From positions 62,001 through 126,000 of the forward strand of contig CAJNCG010000002.1 in NCBI GenBank assembly GCA_905221205.1: a stretch of DNA of 64,000 nucleotides, written 5' to 3'. The notes below the pieces were generated by a model. It saw nothing but the letters and a program-made list of their open reading frames with translations, was not told where the DNA came from and searched no databases. This document shows positions 40,201-47,461 of the stretch, piece by piece. The position numbers and the translations under genes were made by a program. The DNA is from a bacterium (GTDB lineage: Bacteria; Bacillota; Bacilli; Lactobacillales; Streptococcaceae). Within the stretch, counting starts at the first letter, position 1. Each line of letters begins with the position of its first letter.

Positions 40201-41069
40201 TTCCTAAAGAAGCTTTGGCTAGCTTTCATGAATTTACGGTATCTGGTCAGCTAGAAGGATTGGATTTAAAGCCTTCGGCTCAGGTTTGTGTCCAAGGGAT
40301 TTGCGCTATTGAGCCTGAAAGGGTCTGGACGCTTGTCAAGGAAGCCCCACACTTACCAGACCGAGTCAAGCTAGTCTTATCGGATGGCAGACGAGATACG
40401 GCCAAGGTCACTTGGGATGAACTCGATCCTCAAATCTATGCTCAGGTAGGAAAATATGTTCTCACAGGGCAAGTAGCGGGCTGTGAGTTGCTAGCAAAAG
40501 TCACCATTCATGTGACAGATGCTAGTGTAGATGGGGAAGTTATTTCCAATCAGTGGACAGGGTCCAACCTGCCTCTGGTCTTTGCTTCCCACTCAGAACC
40601 TAATCACCCAGCCTCTTACCTCAATGACAAGGTCATTGCTCGAAAGAAAGCGATAGCCAATACTTGGATTGCTAAATCAGAGCAAGCCAGCGTGGGTATT
40701 CTGCTTGGAGATGCAGGGATTTTAAAACCGCGATTTGTGGATAATGTGACCTTGTATTATGTTGAAAATCAAGATTACGTGGCGGTGGAGCCGACCTTTA
40801 TTGATTATTATGTGGGAAATGAGCCTACCTTGCCTCGGACTCCAAATCATTTGGACAAAGATTCTCTGCTCAAACAAGAGGAGAATTGGCGCCCTGTATC
40901 AGCTATCCGAAAAGTGTCAAGTGATAAGGATGAAGAGCTTCGTTTTGAATTTGACAAGGTGAAAACTTATGCCTTTCGTCTTCGATTTGAAGGCTTGACC
41001 AGTCCCCTAGCCTTAACAGAATTGCAAGTGCATGCTAAAAAAGTAAAGAAAAATGTAGATAGGAAGTAG
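37281..41069 (+). CDS. GH2 beta-galactosidase, large, no secretion or wall anchor
   Basis: The 1262-aa protein has the GH2 sugar-binding, sandwich and TIM-barrel order: NHWYFSQE...VPHDWS, WYRTQF, SGIYREV, then acid/base Glu in MWSLGNEVSEANG (about residue 415) and nucleophile Glu in YGSETSSATR (about 495). After the barrel come Ig-like domains (including two Big_4-like units around 935-1090) and a C-terminal discoidin-like domain. The catalytic core resembles streptococcal BgaA. However, I see no signal peptide and no LPXTG, so it would act inside the cell on imported galactosides. It opens an operon with GH29 one base downstream. Confidence 0.85.
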   Translation: MRREEVLRNHWYFSQEVGKEEALASDFQRENWQAIQVPHDWSIYNDFDHYSPAQNEGGQLNGGQAWYRTQFYLEEDASLVSVRLLFDGVYMNAQVYINGQVLGYYPNGYTPFSYDITPYLRNDGTANQLAVFVENQQPSSRWYSGSGIYREVKLLITDAVHLDLYGITIVSPKLKEQRQSWVETQLESKVSNDGPQYVSVHLEQSIWYEEQQLSDWQVTDSVVIESGDKHSFQQAISIFHPLLWDIDHPHLYQLKTRLYKNGVLVDEEVETFGYRYMDWQADKGFFLNGRWVKIHGVCLHHDYGALGAVENKSAAERRLRQMKEMGVNAIRITHNPASSILLDLAAKMGLLIQEEAFDTWYGGKKEYDYGRFFEEEATHPEAKAGDFWSDYDLRTMIERGKNNPAIFMWSLGNEVSEANGDAHSLKTIKRLIERVKEVDNSRFVTMGMDQFRFGDGSGGHEKIADLLDVVGLNYSEDNIDAIRKRHPKWRLYGSETSSATRTRDSYFRPDKEWVGNNRRVRNFEQSDYGNDRVPWGKTATAAWIADRNRLDYAGQFIWTGVDYIGEPTPWHNQNDTPVKSSYFGLVDTAGIPKNDYYLYQSQWVDADQHPMVHILPHWNWEIHKTYQQVVDKYGDIPVRVYSNAGSVELFLNGKSQGRKTFQEKWTSDGRKYQEGEGSGQLYLEWRLAYQPGELSAMAYDRQGQIVAEDRVVTAGKPAKIGLHAERTQLEPDGQDLLYLYFDVLDRDGNWVPTASNQLHFEIAGPARIVGVDNGRQASRERYQAQKNGRFKRKAFHGRGVVLVQSLDQAGQVRVKASARGLEPASFDFLVGEALPYQLVKNKRLFEIRVDKQDSLQEGDSPAIGLYPQTVDNSVNKVGNSEVIWETSGSAHAIIKQGVLHCLSAGDLSIRAIYQGKTYQTHLQVTENTSLGQAVSVRPLRLYTDKGTYPQLPSSVLVDYESGGAKRVKVVWEEIPKEALASFHEFTVSGQLEGLDLKPSAQVCVQGICAIEPERVWTLVKEAPHLPDRVKLVLSDGRRDTAKVTWDELDPQIYAQVGKYVLTGQVAGCELLAKVTIHVTDASVDGEVISNQWTGSNLPLVFASHSEPNHPASYLNDKVIARKKAIANTWIAKSEQASVGILLGDAGILKPRFVDNVTLYYVENQDYVAVEPTFIDYYVGNEPTLPRTPNHLDKDSLLKQEENWRPVSAIRKVSSDKDEELRFEFDKVKTYAFRLRFEGLTSPLALTELQVHAKKVKKNVDRK

Positions 41070-41070
41070 T

Positions 41071-42759
41071 ATGGTAAGAGAAATAAAACCGCACGGGCCC
41101 TTGCCTAGTCAGGCCCAGCTAGCTTATTTAGAGGATGAACTAGCAGCCTTTATCCATTTTGGCCCCAATACCTTTTATGATCAGGAATGGGGGACAGGTC
41201 AGGAGGATTCTGAACGCTTTAATCCGACACAGTTAGACGCGCGTGAGTGGATTCGCGTGCTCAAGGAAACGGGCTTTAAAAAGTTGATTTTGGTGGTCAA
41301 GCACCACGACGGCTTTGTCCTCTATCCGACAGCTCACACAGATTATTCGGTCAAAGCCAGTCCTTGGAGGAATGGAGAGGGTGACTTGCTCCTTGAAGTA
41401 TCTCAAGCTGCCACAGAGTTTGATATGGATATGGGGGTCTACCTATCGCCTTGGGATGCCCACAGTCCTCTCTATCATGTGGATAGAGAAGCGGACTATA
41501 ATGCCTATTATTTGTTTCAGTTGAAGGAAATCTTACCAAATCCTGCCTATGGGAATAGAGGGAAATTTGCTGAGGTCTGGATGGATGGTGCCAGAGGAGA
41601 GGGCGCTCAAAAGGTCAATTATGAATTTGAGAAATGGTTTGAAACCATTCGTAATCTGCAGGGAGATTGCTTAATCTTTTCAACAGAAGGCACCAGCGTT
41701 CGCTGGATTGGCAATGAACGAGGGTATGCAGGTGATCCATTGTGGCAAAAGGTGAATCTTGATAAACTGGGAACAGAAGCAGAGCTGGACTATCTTCAGC
41801 ACGGAGATCCTTCAGGTACGATTTTTTCAATCGGTGAGGCAGATGTTTCCATCCGGCCGGGTTGGTTTTACCATGAGGACCAGGATCCTAAGTCACTTGA
41901 GGAGTTGGTCGAAATCTACTTCCACTCGGTTGGGAGGGGCACCCCTCTTTTGCTCAATGTCCCACCGAATCAAGATGGGCTCTTTGATGAGAAAGATATC
42001 CAGCGCCTCTATGAATTTGCGACTTATCGCGACGAACTCTATAAAGAAGATTTGGCTCTGGGAGCCAAGGTATCTGGTCCAGCACTTTCCGCTGACTTTG
42101 CCTGTCGTCATCTGACAGACGGTCTTGAGACCAGCTCTTGGGCAAGCGATACAGACCTGCCCATCCAGTTAGAACTCGACTTAGGGGCACCTAAAACTTT
42201 CGATGTGCTTGAGTTAAGAGAAGATTTGAAGCTAGGGCAACGAATCGCTGCTTTTCATGTGCAAGTAGAGGTGGACGGCGTCTGGCAGGAATTTGGTACG
42301 GGCTTCACAGTTGGTCATAAGCGCCTCTTGCGAGGGTCACTGGTAGAGGCACAGAAGGTGCGCGTGATGATTACAGAGTCACAGGATTTGCCTGTCTTAA
42401 CAAAAATTTCACTTTATAAAACTCCTAGCTTAGCAAAAAAAGAAGTTGTTCAGGGACTAGCATTTGCAGAAAAAAGTCTAGCTGTGGCAAAGGGAGAGAT
42501 TCTTCATTTTAGGGTTGAACGGAGTGAAAGCAGTACTCCTTTGGAAGCTAAGATTTCGATTCAACCGGGGACAGGTGTGCATGGTGTCGCCTATCAGGAT
42601 GAGATACAAGTTCTTCAATTCCAAACTGGGGAAAGCAAAAAAGACTTGACCATACCAACCCTGTATTTTGTTGCTGATAAGACCTTGGATTTTTATCTGA
42701 ATCTGACTGTTGATGGACAACTGGTTGATCAAGCTCATATTTTAGTTGAAACGAGATAA
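41071..42759 (+). CDS. GH29 alpha-L-fucosidase
   Basis: The 562-aa protein shows the GH29 barrel: FIHFGPNTFYDQEWG, LVVKHHDGFVLYPTAHTDYS and the nucleophile Asp in AEVWMDGARG (about residue 173). A C-terminal F5/8-type carbohydrate-binding segment follows. It hydrolyses alpha-fucose from glycans. No signal peptide, so it is intracellular. The start is one base after the GH2 stop codon, so they are co-transcribed. It corresponds to the pneumococcal fucosidase beside the N-glycan mannosidases (from memory). Confidence 0.88.
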   Translation: MVREIKPHGPLPSQAQLAYLEDELAAFIHFGPNTFYDQEWGTGQEDSERFNPTQLDAREWIRVLKETGFKKLILVVKHHDGFVLYPTAHTDYSVKASPWRNGEGDLLLEVSQAATEFDMDMGVYLSPWDAHSPLYHVDREADYNAYYLFQLKEILPNPAYGNRGKFAEVWMDGARGEGAQKVNYEFEKWFETIRNLQGDCLIFSTEGTSVRWIGNERGYAGDPLWQKVNLDKLGTEAELDYLQHGDPSGTIFSIGEADVSIRPGWFYHEDQDPKSLEELVEIYFHSVGRGTPLLLNVPPNQDGLFDEKDIQRLYEFATYRDELYKEDLALGAKVSGPALSADFACRHLTDGLETSSWASDTDLPIQLELDLGAPKTFDVLELREDLKLGQRIAAFHVQVEVDGVWQEFGTGFTVGHKRLLRGSLVEAQKVRVMITESQDLPVLTKISLYKTPSLAKKEVVQGLAFAEKSLAVAKGEILHFRVERSESSTPLEAKISIQPGTGVHGVAYQDEIQVLQFQTGESKKDLTIPTLYFVADKTLDFYLNLTVDGQLVDQAHILVETR

Positions 42760-42863
42760 AATATCTTCATAATTCATTTCCTTTCCGAATAAATAGATAG
42801 AACCATCGAATGAATCTAGTAAAATTAGATTTAAAACTGTGGTATAATAAGAGGAGGAAATGG

Positions 42864-43763
42864 ATGACTTTAAGACATCCGGGCATTAGCCCAACCAATG
42901 ACTTAGTTGCTAAGAAGATTTTTAGCAATCCAGAAATCACTTGTCAATTTATTCGCGATATGTTGGACTTGCCAGCCAAAAATGTGACCATTTTGGAGGG
43001 AAGTAATATTCACGTCTTGCCTTCCATGCCGTACTCGGCGCAAGATTTCTATACAAGTATTGACGTCTTGGCGGAGTTAGATAATGGCACTCAAGTAATC
43101 ATTGAAATTCAGGTTCATCATCAGAATTTTTTCATTAATCGTTTGTGGGCTTATCTTTGCAGTCAGGTCAATCAAAATCTTGAAAAAATTCGCCAGCAAG
43201 AGGGCAATACTCATCAAAGCTACAAACATATCGCACCTGTTTACGCAATTGCAATTGTGGATAGCAATTATTTCTCAGATGACCTGGCTTTTCACAGCTT
43301 TAGTATGCGCGAGGACATGACAGGTGAGGTCTTAACAATTACAAACAACGGTCAGGAAAACCATCTAGTCAAGATGGCATTCTTGGAACTAAAAAAATAC
43401 AGAGAAACCAGCAAAGACGAGGTTCGTAAGCCGTGGTTGGAGTTTTTCGGTAACAAGCCCTTTACTCAAGAACCCGAGCGAGCCATTAGCCAAGCAGACC
43501 AACTGCTAGACTATAAGAGCTGGTCCGAGGAGGACAGGAAAATGTTTAGTCAACTACGTATGCGTGAAGAACAAGCATTGTTAGCACAGGACTATGCCTT
43601 GGAAACTGCTAGGGCGGAAGGTATTGAAAAAGGTATTGAACAAGGTCTAGAGCGTGGGAAAATCTTTACCTTTCTAGATTTAGTTCGCCAACATGTTCTA
43701 ACTTCTGAATTTGCGAGTGAACAATTGGGTATGACTGTCGCTGAGTTTGAGGCCTTGTTGTAA
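42864..43763 (+). CDS. Rpn family PD-(D/E)XK nuclease / putative transposase-like protein
   Basis: The 299-aa protein matches the recombination-promoting nuclease family: MTLRHPGISPTNDLVAKKIFSNPE at the start, then a nuclease core TSIDVLAELDNGTQVIIEIQVHH (about 65-90), with Asp and Glu-X-Gln at the active-site positions. It ends in an EGIEKGIEQGLERGK helix. The start follows GAGGAGG. TGGTATAAT at 42840-42848 gives a very short leader. It lies alone between convergent glycosidase units, each closed by a terminator, and is not part of the glycan pathway. Such genes spread horizontally and are often annotated as transposases. Confidence 0.82.
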   Translation: MTLRHPGISPTNDLVAKKIFSNPEITCQFIRDMLDLPAKNVTILEGSNIHVLPSMPYSAQDFYTSIDVLAELDNGTQVIIEIQVHHQNFFINRLWAYLCSQVNQNLEKIRQQEGNTHQSYKHIAPVYAIAIVDSNYFSDDLAFHSFSMREDMTGEVLTITNNGQENHLVKMAFLELKKYRETSKDEVRKPWLEFFGNKPFTQEPERAISQADQLLDYKSWSEEDRKMFSQLRMREEQALLAQDYALETARAEGIEKGIEQGLERGKIFTFLDLVRQHVLTSEFASEQLGMTVAEFEALL

Positions 43764-43781
43764 GCAAGTACCTCTCATAAG

Positions 43782-43818
43782 AAAATCTCCTAGCAGAAAA
43801 GCCTGCTAGGAGATTTTT
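43782..43818. terminator. Bidirectional terminator between rpn and GH92
   Basis: AAAATCTCCTAGCAG, loop AAAAGC, CTGCTAGGAGATTTTT: a perfect 15-bp stem between convergent genes. Confidence 0.9.
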
Positions 43819-43823
43819 GCATT

Positions 43824-45920
43824 TCAGGAAGTGGACGGCTGACTTGGTAACCAGCTGAGGGTGAAGGTCAATTGCTCAGCTTTTAAGAGGTCTTGGTGTT
43901 GGATGCTAGATACGGGGATCTTGTCAAGTCTGCATTCTTTGACAAAGTTGAAGTGGCTGTGGTTTTGCTTAGCATAGATATTCAGCCATTTATTTTCTTT
44001 AGCTAGGTAGATACGGAGGTGGTCAAAGAGAGGAATTCCGAGGTCGTAGCTGGGTTTTCCTGGACAGGTTGGATAAAAACCGAGAGCCGACCAGATGTAC
44101 CAGGCCGATAGACTACCGTTATCTTCATCGCCAGGATAGGCTTGCCAACTTGGGTGAAAGTCTTTCTGACGTAAGGTCTTGATGAGAAGGGCAGTGTAGT
44201 CAGGATAATCGCTGTAACGGAAGAGATAAGGAATGTGGAAGCTCGGTTGGTTGGAAATGGCGACTTGTCCAAAAGGAGCGGTAGCCATTTCGCTCATCTC
44301 ATGAATCTCGTAACCATAGCCTGTCGTCTCAAAGAGGGGAGCCTCTTGACAGGCTTTCAAAAGATAGTGACTAAAGGTTTCCTTTCCACCCATAAGCTGG
44401 ATTAAGCCAGGGATGTCGTGGAGGACGCCTAAAGTCGCTTGAATAGCAGAGCATTCAGCGTAGTCTCGTCCCCAACTATAAGGAGAGAAGTCAGGACGGA
44501 AGTTCCCTTGATTGTCTCGCGCTCGCATGTAACCTGTCTCAGCGTCAAATAGATGGCGGTAATTTTGTGAAGCAGTTCTATAAGTTTCCGCGATATCATT
44601 CTGACCAAGTTTTTCGGCACAGCTGGCGATACAAAAGTCGCTATAGGCATAGTCTAGGGTATGGCTGACGCTTTCGTGGTGGTCGGTAGAGAGGTAGCCA
44701 AGCTCTTGGTATTGGGCTAGTCCGTGACGACCATTGATGCCGAGAGGGTCGGACTTGGTGGCTGTTTCAAGCATGGCTTGAAGGAGTTCTTCTTCCAAGT
44801 CGGGAGCTATGTCCTTGCAGGCGCTATCTGCGATAATGCCGTCTAAAAGAGTACCAGGCATCATGCCGCGCTCGTCTGGGGCTAGCCATTTTGGAAGAAA
44901 TCCAGTCTCGCGGTAGCTATTGAGAAAGCCTTCTAAAAAGAGACGATAATGTTCCGGTATGATAAGGGCAAAGAGGGGGAAGGTGGTGCGGAAGGTATCC
45001 CAGAAACCATTGTTGCTAAAGAGGACACCGGGCTTGACAGTACCAGTAGCCAGATCCATGTGGATGGCTTGCCCTGATTCATCAACCTCATAAAAAGTCT
45101 GTGGGAAGAGGAAGAGCCTGTAGAGACAGTGGTCAAAGAAGGTTCGGTCAGCTTCTCCTGTCTCTATAACGTCAAAACGATGGAGAAGATTTTCCCATTC
45201 CGCTTGTGCACTTGCTTTACAGCTATCAAAATCTTCTTGAGGTAGATTGACTAGAGCTTGAGAAGGGGAGATGAAAGAAGTGCCTAGTTGAATCTCAGCA
45301 TGGCTGCTTGCTAAGTCAATTCGCCAGTCTCCACCTTCTTGGCTGACAGCAAGAATATCCGTATTCATTTGCAGGGCTGTGAACATCGTTAGCGGATTTT
45401 TGTTAGTCTCAGTTTTTCCTTCTTGTCGTAGGGTAAGAGTCCGCTTATCTACTTGCTCTACGGTCAGTTCATCTGCTGCGTGAAGATAGAGGGAGAGGGC
45501 TTTGCCTTGCTTTTGCTCTAAGTGAATAGAAGCGCCATAGCAAGTCGGTGTGAGCTGGCTTTCAATCTGATAGCGCAGGGAGAAAATCTTCAGATAATGA
45601 GGTTGGAAAGAGGCCTTATCCATATCATAGGAAGATTGGCGGTGAAAGAGGCTGTCTCCGCCCAGTTGGCCTGTGACAGGTGTCAGAAGGATCCAAGAGT
45701 AATCCCCAATCCAAGGACTGGGCTGGTGGGTTAGTCGAATTCCCTGAAAGATGGGCAGATGTGGATCGAAAAACCAAGCTCCCTCCTGGTCACTGGTCTG
45801 GGGCACAAAGTAATTCATCCCGAAAGGGACGCCCGTGTAAGGCAGGGTATTTCCACGAGAAAAGGCATGCTTGCTAGCAGTTCCAAAGCGGGTATCGATG
45901 GTTTCAAGTAGTGGTTTCAT
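43824..45920 (-). CDS. GH92 exo-alpha-mannosidase (alpha-1,2 type)
   Basis: The 698-aa protein carries GH92 landmarks: GMMPGTLLDGIIADSACKD in the barrel and the calcium/catalytic region YPGDEDNGSLSAWYIWSALGFYPTCPG. The N-terminus (VPFGMNYFVPQT...FQGIRLTHQPSPWIGDY) is the usual sandwich domain. It removes alpha-1,2-mannose from high-mannose N-glycans and needs Ca2+ (family knowledge). No signal peptide. It is divergent from GH125; AAAGGAAAG precedes the ATG and a minus-strand -10 TATAAT sits at 45947-45952. Confidence 0.92.
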   Translation of the reverse strand: MKPLLETIDTRFGTASKHAFSRGNTLPYTGVPFGMNYFVPQTSDQEGAWFFDPHLPIFQGIRLTHQPSPWIGDYSWILLTPVTGQLGGDSLFHRQSSYDMDKASFQPHYLKIFSLRYQIESQLTPTCYGASIHLEQKQGKALSLYLHAADELTVEQVDKRTLTLRQEGKTETNKNPLTMFTALQMNTDILAVSQEGGDWRIDLASSHAEIQLGTSFISPSQALVNLPQEDFDSCKASAQAEWENLLHRFDVIETGEADRTFFDHCLYRLFLFPQTFYEVDESGQAIHMDLATGTVKPGVLFSNNGFWDTFRTTFPLFALIIPEHYRLFLEGFLNSYRETGFLPKWLAPDERGMMPGTLLDGIIADSACKDIAPDLEEELLQAMLETATKSDPLGINGRHGLAQYQELGYLSTDHHESVSHTLDYAYSDFCIASCAEKLGQNDIAETYRTASQNYRHLFDAETGYMRARDNQGNFRPDFSPYSWGRDYAECSAIQATLGVLHDIPGLIQLMGGKETFSHYLLKACQEAPLFETTGYGYEIHEMSEMATAPFGQVAISNQPSFHIPYLFRYSDYPDYTALLIKTLRQKDFHPSWQAYPGDEDNGSLSAWYIWSALGFYPTCPGKPSYDLGIPLFDHLRIYLAKENKWLNIYAKQNHSHFNFVKECRLDKIPVSSIQHQDLLKAEQLTFTLSWLPSQPSTS

Positions 45921-46090
45921 AGTCTTTCCTTTAGCTGTTTTTCTACATTATATCAGAAAAAGAGGGCCTTTAGAAAAGGAGTTTCAAAGATAACTATTTT
46001 GTAGAAAAATGACTATCATTTGTGTATGTATTTTCTGTCTCAAAAGCTATATACTGAAAATGAAACTTGTTTGAAAGAGGATACTGCACG

Positions 46091-47371
46091 ATGATTTATT
46101 CGAGAGAAATTGTTAGAGAGTGGCTAGATGAAGTAGCAGAGCGGGCCAAGGACCATCCGGAGTGGGTGGATGTCTTCGAGCGTTGCTATACAGACACCTT
46201 GGACAATACGGTTGAAATCCTAGAAGATGGCTCAACGTTTGTCTTGACTGGGGATATTCCTGCAATGTGGCTTCGGGATTCGACAGCCCAGCTACGACCA
46301 TATCTTCATGTGGCTAAAAGAGACCCTCTTTTGCGCCAGACTATTGCAGGTTTGGTTAAGCGTCAGATGACCTTGGTACTCAAGGATCCTTATGCCAACT
46401 CATTTAACATTGAGGACAACTGGAAGGGGCACCACGAGACCGACCATACCAACCTTAATGGCTGGATTTGGGAGCGCAAGTATGAGGTTGACTCGCTTTG
46501 CTATCCTTTGCAGTTGGCTTATCTCCTCTGGAAAGAGACTGGTGAGACTAGTCAGTTTGATGAGACTTTTGTCGCAGCGACAAAGGAAATTCTTCATCTG
46601 TGGACGGTGGAACAAGATCACAAGAACTCCCCTTATCGTTTTGTTCGAGATACAGACCGCAAGGAAGATACTCTGGTAAATGATGGCTTTGGACCTGATT
46701 TTGCAGTGACTGGTATGACCTGGTCAGCCTTCCGTCCAAGTGATGATTGCTGCCAGTTTAGCTACTTGATTCCGTCCAATATGTTTGCTGTAGTCGTCTT
46801 GGGTTATGTCCAAGAAATCTTTGCAGCATTGGCTCTAGATGATAGCGAGAGTATTATCGTAGATGCTAAGCGTCTTAAAGAGGAGATCCAAGAAGGCATC
46901 GAAAACTACGCCTACACAACCAACAGCAGGGGCGAAAAGATTTATGCCTTTGAAGTGGATGGTCTAGGAAATGCCAGCATAATGGATGATCCAAACGTAC
47001 CAAGTTTGTTGGCTGCACCTTATCTAGGCTACTGCGACATTGACGACGAAGTGTATCAAGCCACTCGCCGTACTATTTTGAGCCCGGAAAATCCATATTT
47101 CTACCAAGGAGGATATGCTAGTGGACTCGGAAGTTCTCATACCTTCTATCGCTATATCTGGCCCATTGCCCTTTCTATCCAAGGCTTGACAACAAGAGAT
47201 AAGGCAGAGAAGAAATTCTTGCTGGATCAGCTGGTTGCTTGCGATGGGGGCACAGGTGTCATGCATGAAAGTTTCCATGTGGATGACCCAACTCTCTACT
47301 CTCGTGAATGGTTCTCTTGGGCCAACATGATGTTCTGCGAGTTAGTATTGGATTACCTGGATATCCGCTAA
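46091..47371 (+). CDS. GH125 exo-alpha-1,6-mannosidase
   Basis: The 426-aa protein has the family start (YSREIVREWLDEVAERAKDHPEWVDVFERCYTDTLD), TGDIPAMWLRDSTAQLRPY, NIEDNWKGHHETDHT and FGPDFAVTGMTWSAFRPSDD. This is an inverting enzyme for alpha-1,6-mannose branches of the N-glycan core. I used the ATG at 46091; the frame extends eight codons upstream. TATACT at 46050-46055 is a plausible -10. It is followed by GH38 in the same direction. Confidence 0.93.
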   Translation: MIYSREIVREWLDEVAERAKDHPEWVDVFERCYTDTLDNTVEILEDGSTFVLTGDIPAMWLRDSTAQLRPYLHVAKRDPLLRQTIAGLVKRQMTLVLKDPYANSFNIEDNWKGHHETDHTNLNGWIWERKYEVDSLCYPLQLAYLLWKETGETSQFDETFVAATKEILHLWTVEQDHKNSPYRFVRDTDRKEDTLVNDGFGPDFAVTGMTWSAFRPSDDCCQFSYLIPSNMFAVVVLGYVQEIFAALALDDSESIIVDAKRLKEEIQEGIENYAYTTNSRGEKIYAFEVDGLGNASIMDDPNVPSLLAAPYLGYCDIDDEVYQATRRTILSPENPYFYQGGYASGLGSSHTFYRYIWPIALSIQGLTTRDKAEKKFLLDQLVACDGGTGVMHESFHVDDPTLYSREWFSWANMMFCELVLDYLDIR

Positions 47372-47461
47372 GGAGCTTGCTTTAGTTTCACCGATTCGTG
47401 TCAGAATCATACTTTTACATTTAAAACGTTAAAATTTAAATTTAGAATGAGGTTTTACTTC

